12,252 nt of DNA, taken from the NCBI GenBank assembly GCA_018901555.1, contig JAHIER010000041.1, positions 1 to 12,252 on the forward strand, given 5' to 3'. The notes beneath the pieces were generated by a model, which saw nothing but the letters and a program-made list of their open reading frames with translations, had not been told where the DNA came from and searched no databases. Below are positions 11,653-12,252 of the stretch, one piece after another. The DNA is from Patescibacteria group bacterium (GTDB lineage Bacteria; Patescibacteriota; Minisyncoccia; UBA9983). How positions within the stretch are numbered: position 1 is the first letter of the stretch; every line of letters begins with the position of its first letter. A program made the translations under genes and the position numbers.

Positions 11653-12109
11653 TTCATTTATTTTCCCCCATGGAATTACCTTGAAGGAAGATGGGGTAAT
11701 AGATACTATTCCAGTTGCCGAAGTTGCATTTAGGGATAAAAAAGGCGAATGGCTTTCGCTTTTTTTAATTATTGATTCTGGAGCAACAATTTCTGCTCTG
11801 CCTAAAAGCGATGCGGTGGTATTGGGAATTGATGTGAAAAATGGGAAACATATAGTAATTTCTGGAATTGGCAATGAAAAATTATCAGCTTGGCAACATA
11901 ATATCCCAGTTCGTCTTAAAAATGCAATTATTCAATTGCCGGTAGTATTTTTAGATAAGGAAGTCGCTCCCCGCATTTTGGGCAGGGGTGGCATCTTTGA
12001 ACGTTTTACATTAGTTTTTGAAGAAAGCCAAAAAAGAACTGCTTTTATTGGAGAGAGCGGAAAGGAGGCAAAATTGATTCAAAAAATTCTCAATAAAATT
12101 CAGCAATAA
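11645..12109 (+). CDS. Retropepsin-like aspartic protease
   Basis: A 154-residue protein with one aspartic-protease motif LIIDSGATISALPKSDAVVLGI (41-62, catalytic D44 in DSGA). The flap-like region (ISGIGNEKLSAWQHNIPVRL) comes next. The second conserved motif is APRILGRGGIFERFTLVFEE (108-127), corresponding to the ILGR/G helix that follows the psi loop in retropepsins. Such single-domain proteases act as homodimers. There is no signal peptide or membrane helix, so it is probably cytoplasmic, with unknown substrate. The start overlaps the DUF5678 gene by 8 nt, implying translational coupling. The gene ends 130 nt before the likely tuf start. Confidence 0.85.
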   Translation: MFNSFIFPHGITLKEDGVIDTIPVAEVAFRDKKGEWLSLFLIIDSGATISALPKSDAVVLGIDVKNGKHIVISGIGNEKLSAWQHNIPVRLKNAIIQLPVVFLDKEVAPRILGRGGIFERFTLVFEESQKRTAFIGESGKEAKLIQKILNKIQQ

Positions 12110-12123
12110 AAAATAAAAAGATC

Positions 12124-12151
12124 AAAATGTCGGATTGGGGGTTGACATTTT
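12124..12151 (+). terminator. Hairpin between the retropepsin gene and tuf
   Basis: AAAATGTC (12124-12131) pairs perfectly with GACATTTT (12144-12151) around a 12-nt loop that carries a GGGGG run. An alternative fold pairs TGGGG (12136-12140) with CCCCA (12153-12157). The stem is A/T-rich and the following T-run is short, so it is a weak terminator candidate or an operator. Its 3' arm overlaps the TTGACA of the next promoter. Confidence 0.4.
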
Positions 12152-12169
12152 TCCCCATTTTATTAACAT
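12142..12169 (+). promoter_or_regulatory. Predicted tuf promoter
   Basis: A perfect -35 TTGACA (12142-12147) with TAACAT (12164-12169) after 16 nt. Transcription would begin near 12176, leaving an AT-only leader of about 64 nt with TTAATTAATTAATTAA just before the ATG and no Shine-Dalgarno. Confidence 0.55.
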
Positions 12170-12239
12170 ATAGATATTGCTATTAAGTCGAAAAAACTCT
12201 AAATTATCAATTATTAGTTTAATTAATTAATTAATTTAT

Positions 12240-12252
12240 ATGGCCGAAAAAT
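12240..12252 (+). CDS. tuf: Probable elongation factor Tu, first codons only
   Basis: ATG GCC GAA AAA T at the window end encodes MAEK, a common EF-Tu N-terminus. It is downstream of rpsL-rpsG-fusA, where tuf is expected in the str operon, and behind a good promoter. Four codons cannot prove identity. Confidence 0.55.

Noticed and set aside
12110..12239. CRISPR-like or satellite repeat in the AT-rich gap before tuf
   Set aside because: Only a short TTAA/TAAT low-complexity run is present; no direct repeats separated by spacers occur here or elsewhere in the window.

Overview
This is an AT-rich, gene-dense piece of a bacterial chromosome. It most likely comes from a small-genome member of the Patescibacteria (Candidate Phyla Radiation, Parcubacteria-like). 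That placement is an inference from several features: strong A/T bias, almost no intergenic DNA, a MurE-like ligase without the usual N-terminal domain, an S12 protein with an insertion, a lamin-tail protein with a Cys-rich insert, a DUF5678/retropepsin gene pair, and near absence of Shine-Dalgarno sequences. No 16S rRNA gene is present to prove it. All 19 genes whose 3' end is visible stop with TAA (17) or TAG (2); none uses TGA.

Layout. Positions 1-1939 (+) hold the end of polA, a stand-alone receiver-domain response regulator and holA, tightly packed, with a striking double palindrome inside holA. From 5629 down to 1944 (-) runs ruvA, a MurE-type ligase, a membrane-anchored lamin-tail protein, a DoxX-like membrane protein, a YkuK/DUF458 RNase H-like protein and tRNA-Lys(TTT). 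ruvA is divergent from rpsT (S20, +), which meets tRNA-Arg(GCG) on the minus strand. From 7369 down to 5947 (-) come rpmB (L28), tRNA-Ser(TGA), a type IV pilin-like protein, a two-TM conserved protein and tRNA-Arg. From 7402 (+) come a site-2-protease-family M50 peptidase and a small unknown protein with the only canonical Shine-Dalgarno in the window, closed by a terminator. The str operon follows: rpsL, rpsG, fusA. Instead of tuf, fusA is then followed by a two-gene DUF5678 + retropepsin-like module (with a possible 22-residue ORF before it). The first 13 bases of what is probably tuf end the window.

How it fits together. Most genes are core information processing (replication, Holliday-junction repair, translation) plus envelope functions (peptidoglycan synthesis, pilin, membrane protease, lamin-tail surface protein). 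Expression signals share a pattern: several genes have an extended -10 (TGn + TAnnnT), often as TTTTGCTA, ending only 6-13 nt before the ATG. This predicts leaderless or near-leaderless mRNAs. Two promoters (rpsL, tuf) have their -35 box built into the 3' arm of an upstream hairpin. The least explained items are the palindromes, two of which lie inside coding regions, the protease module inside the str cluster, and the small SD-led protein. I did not find a clear-cut new defence or mobile system.
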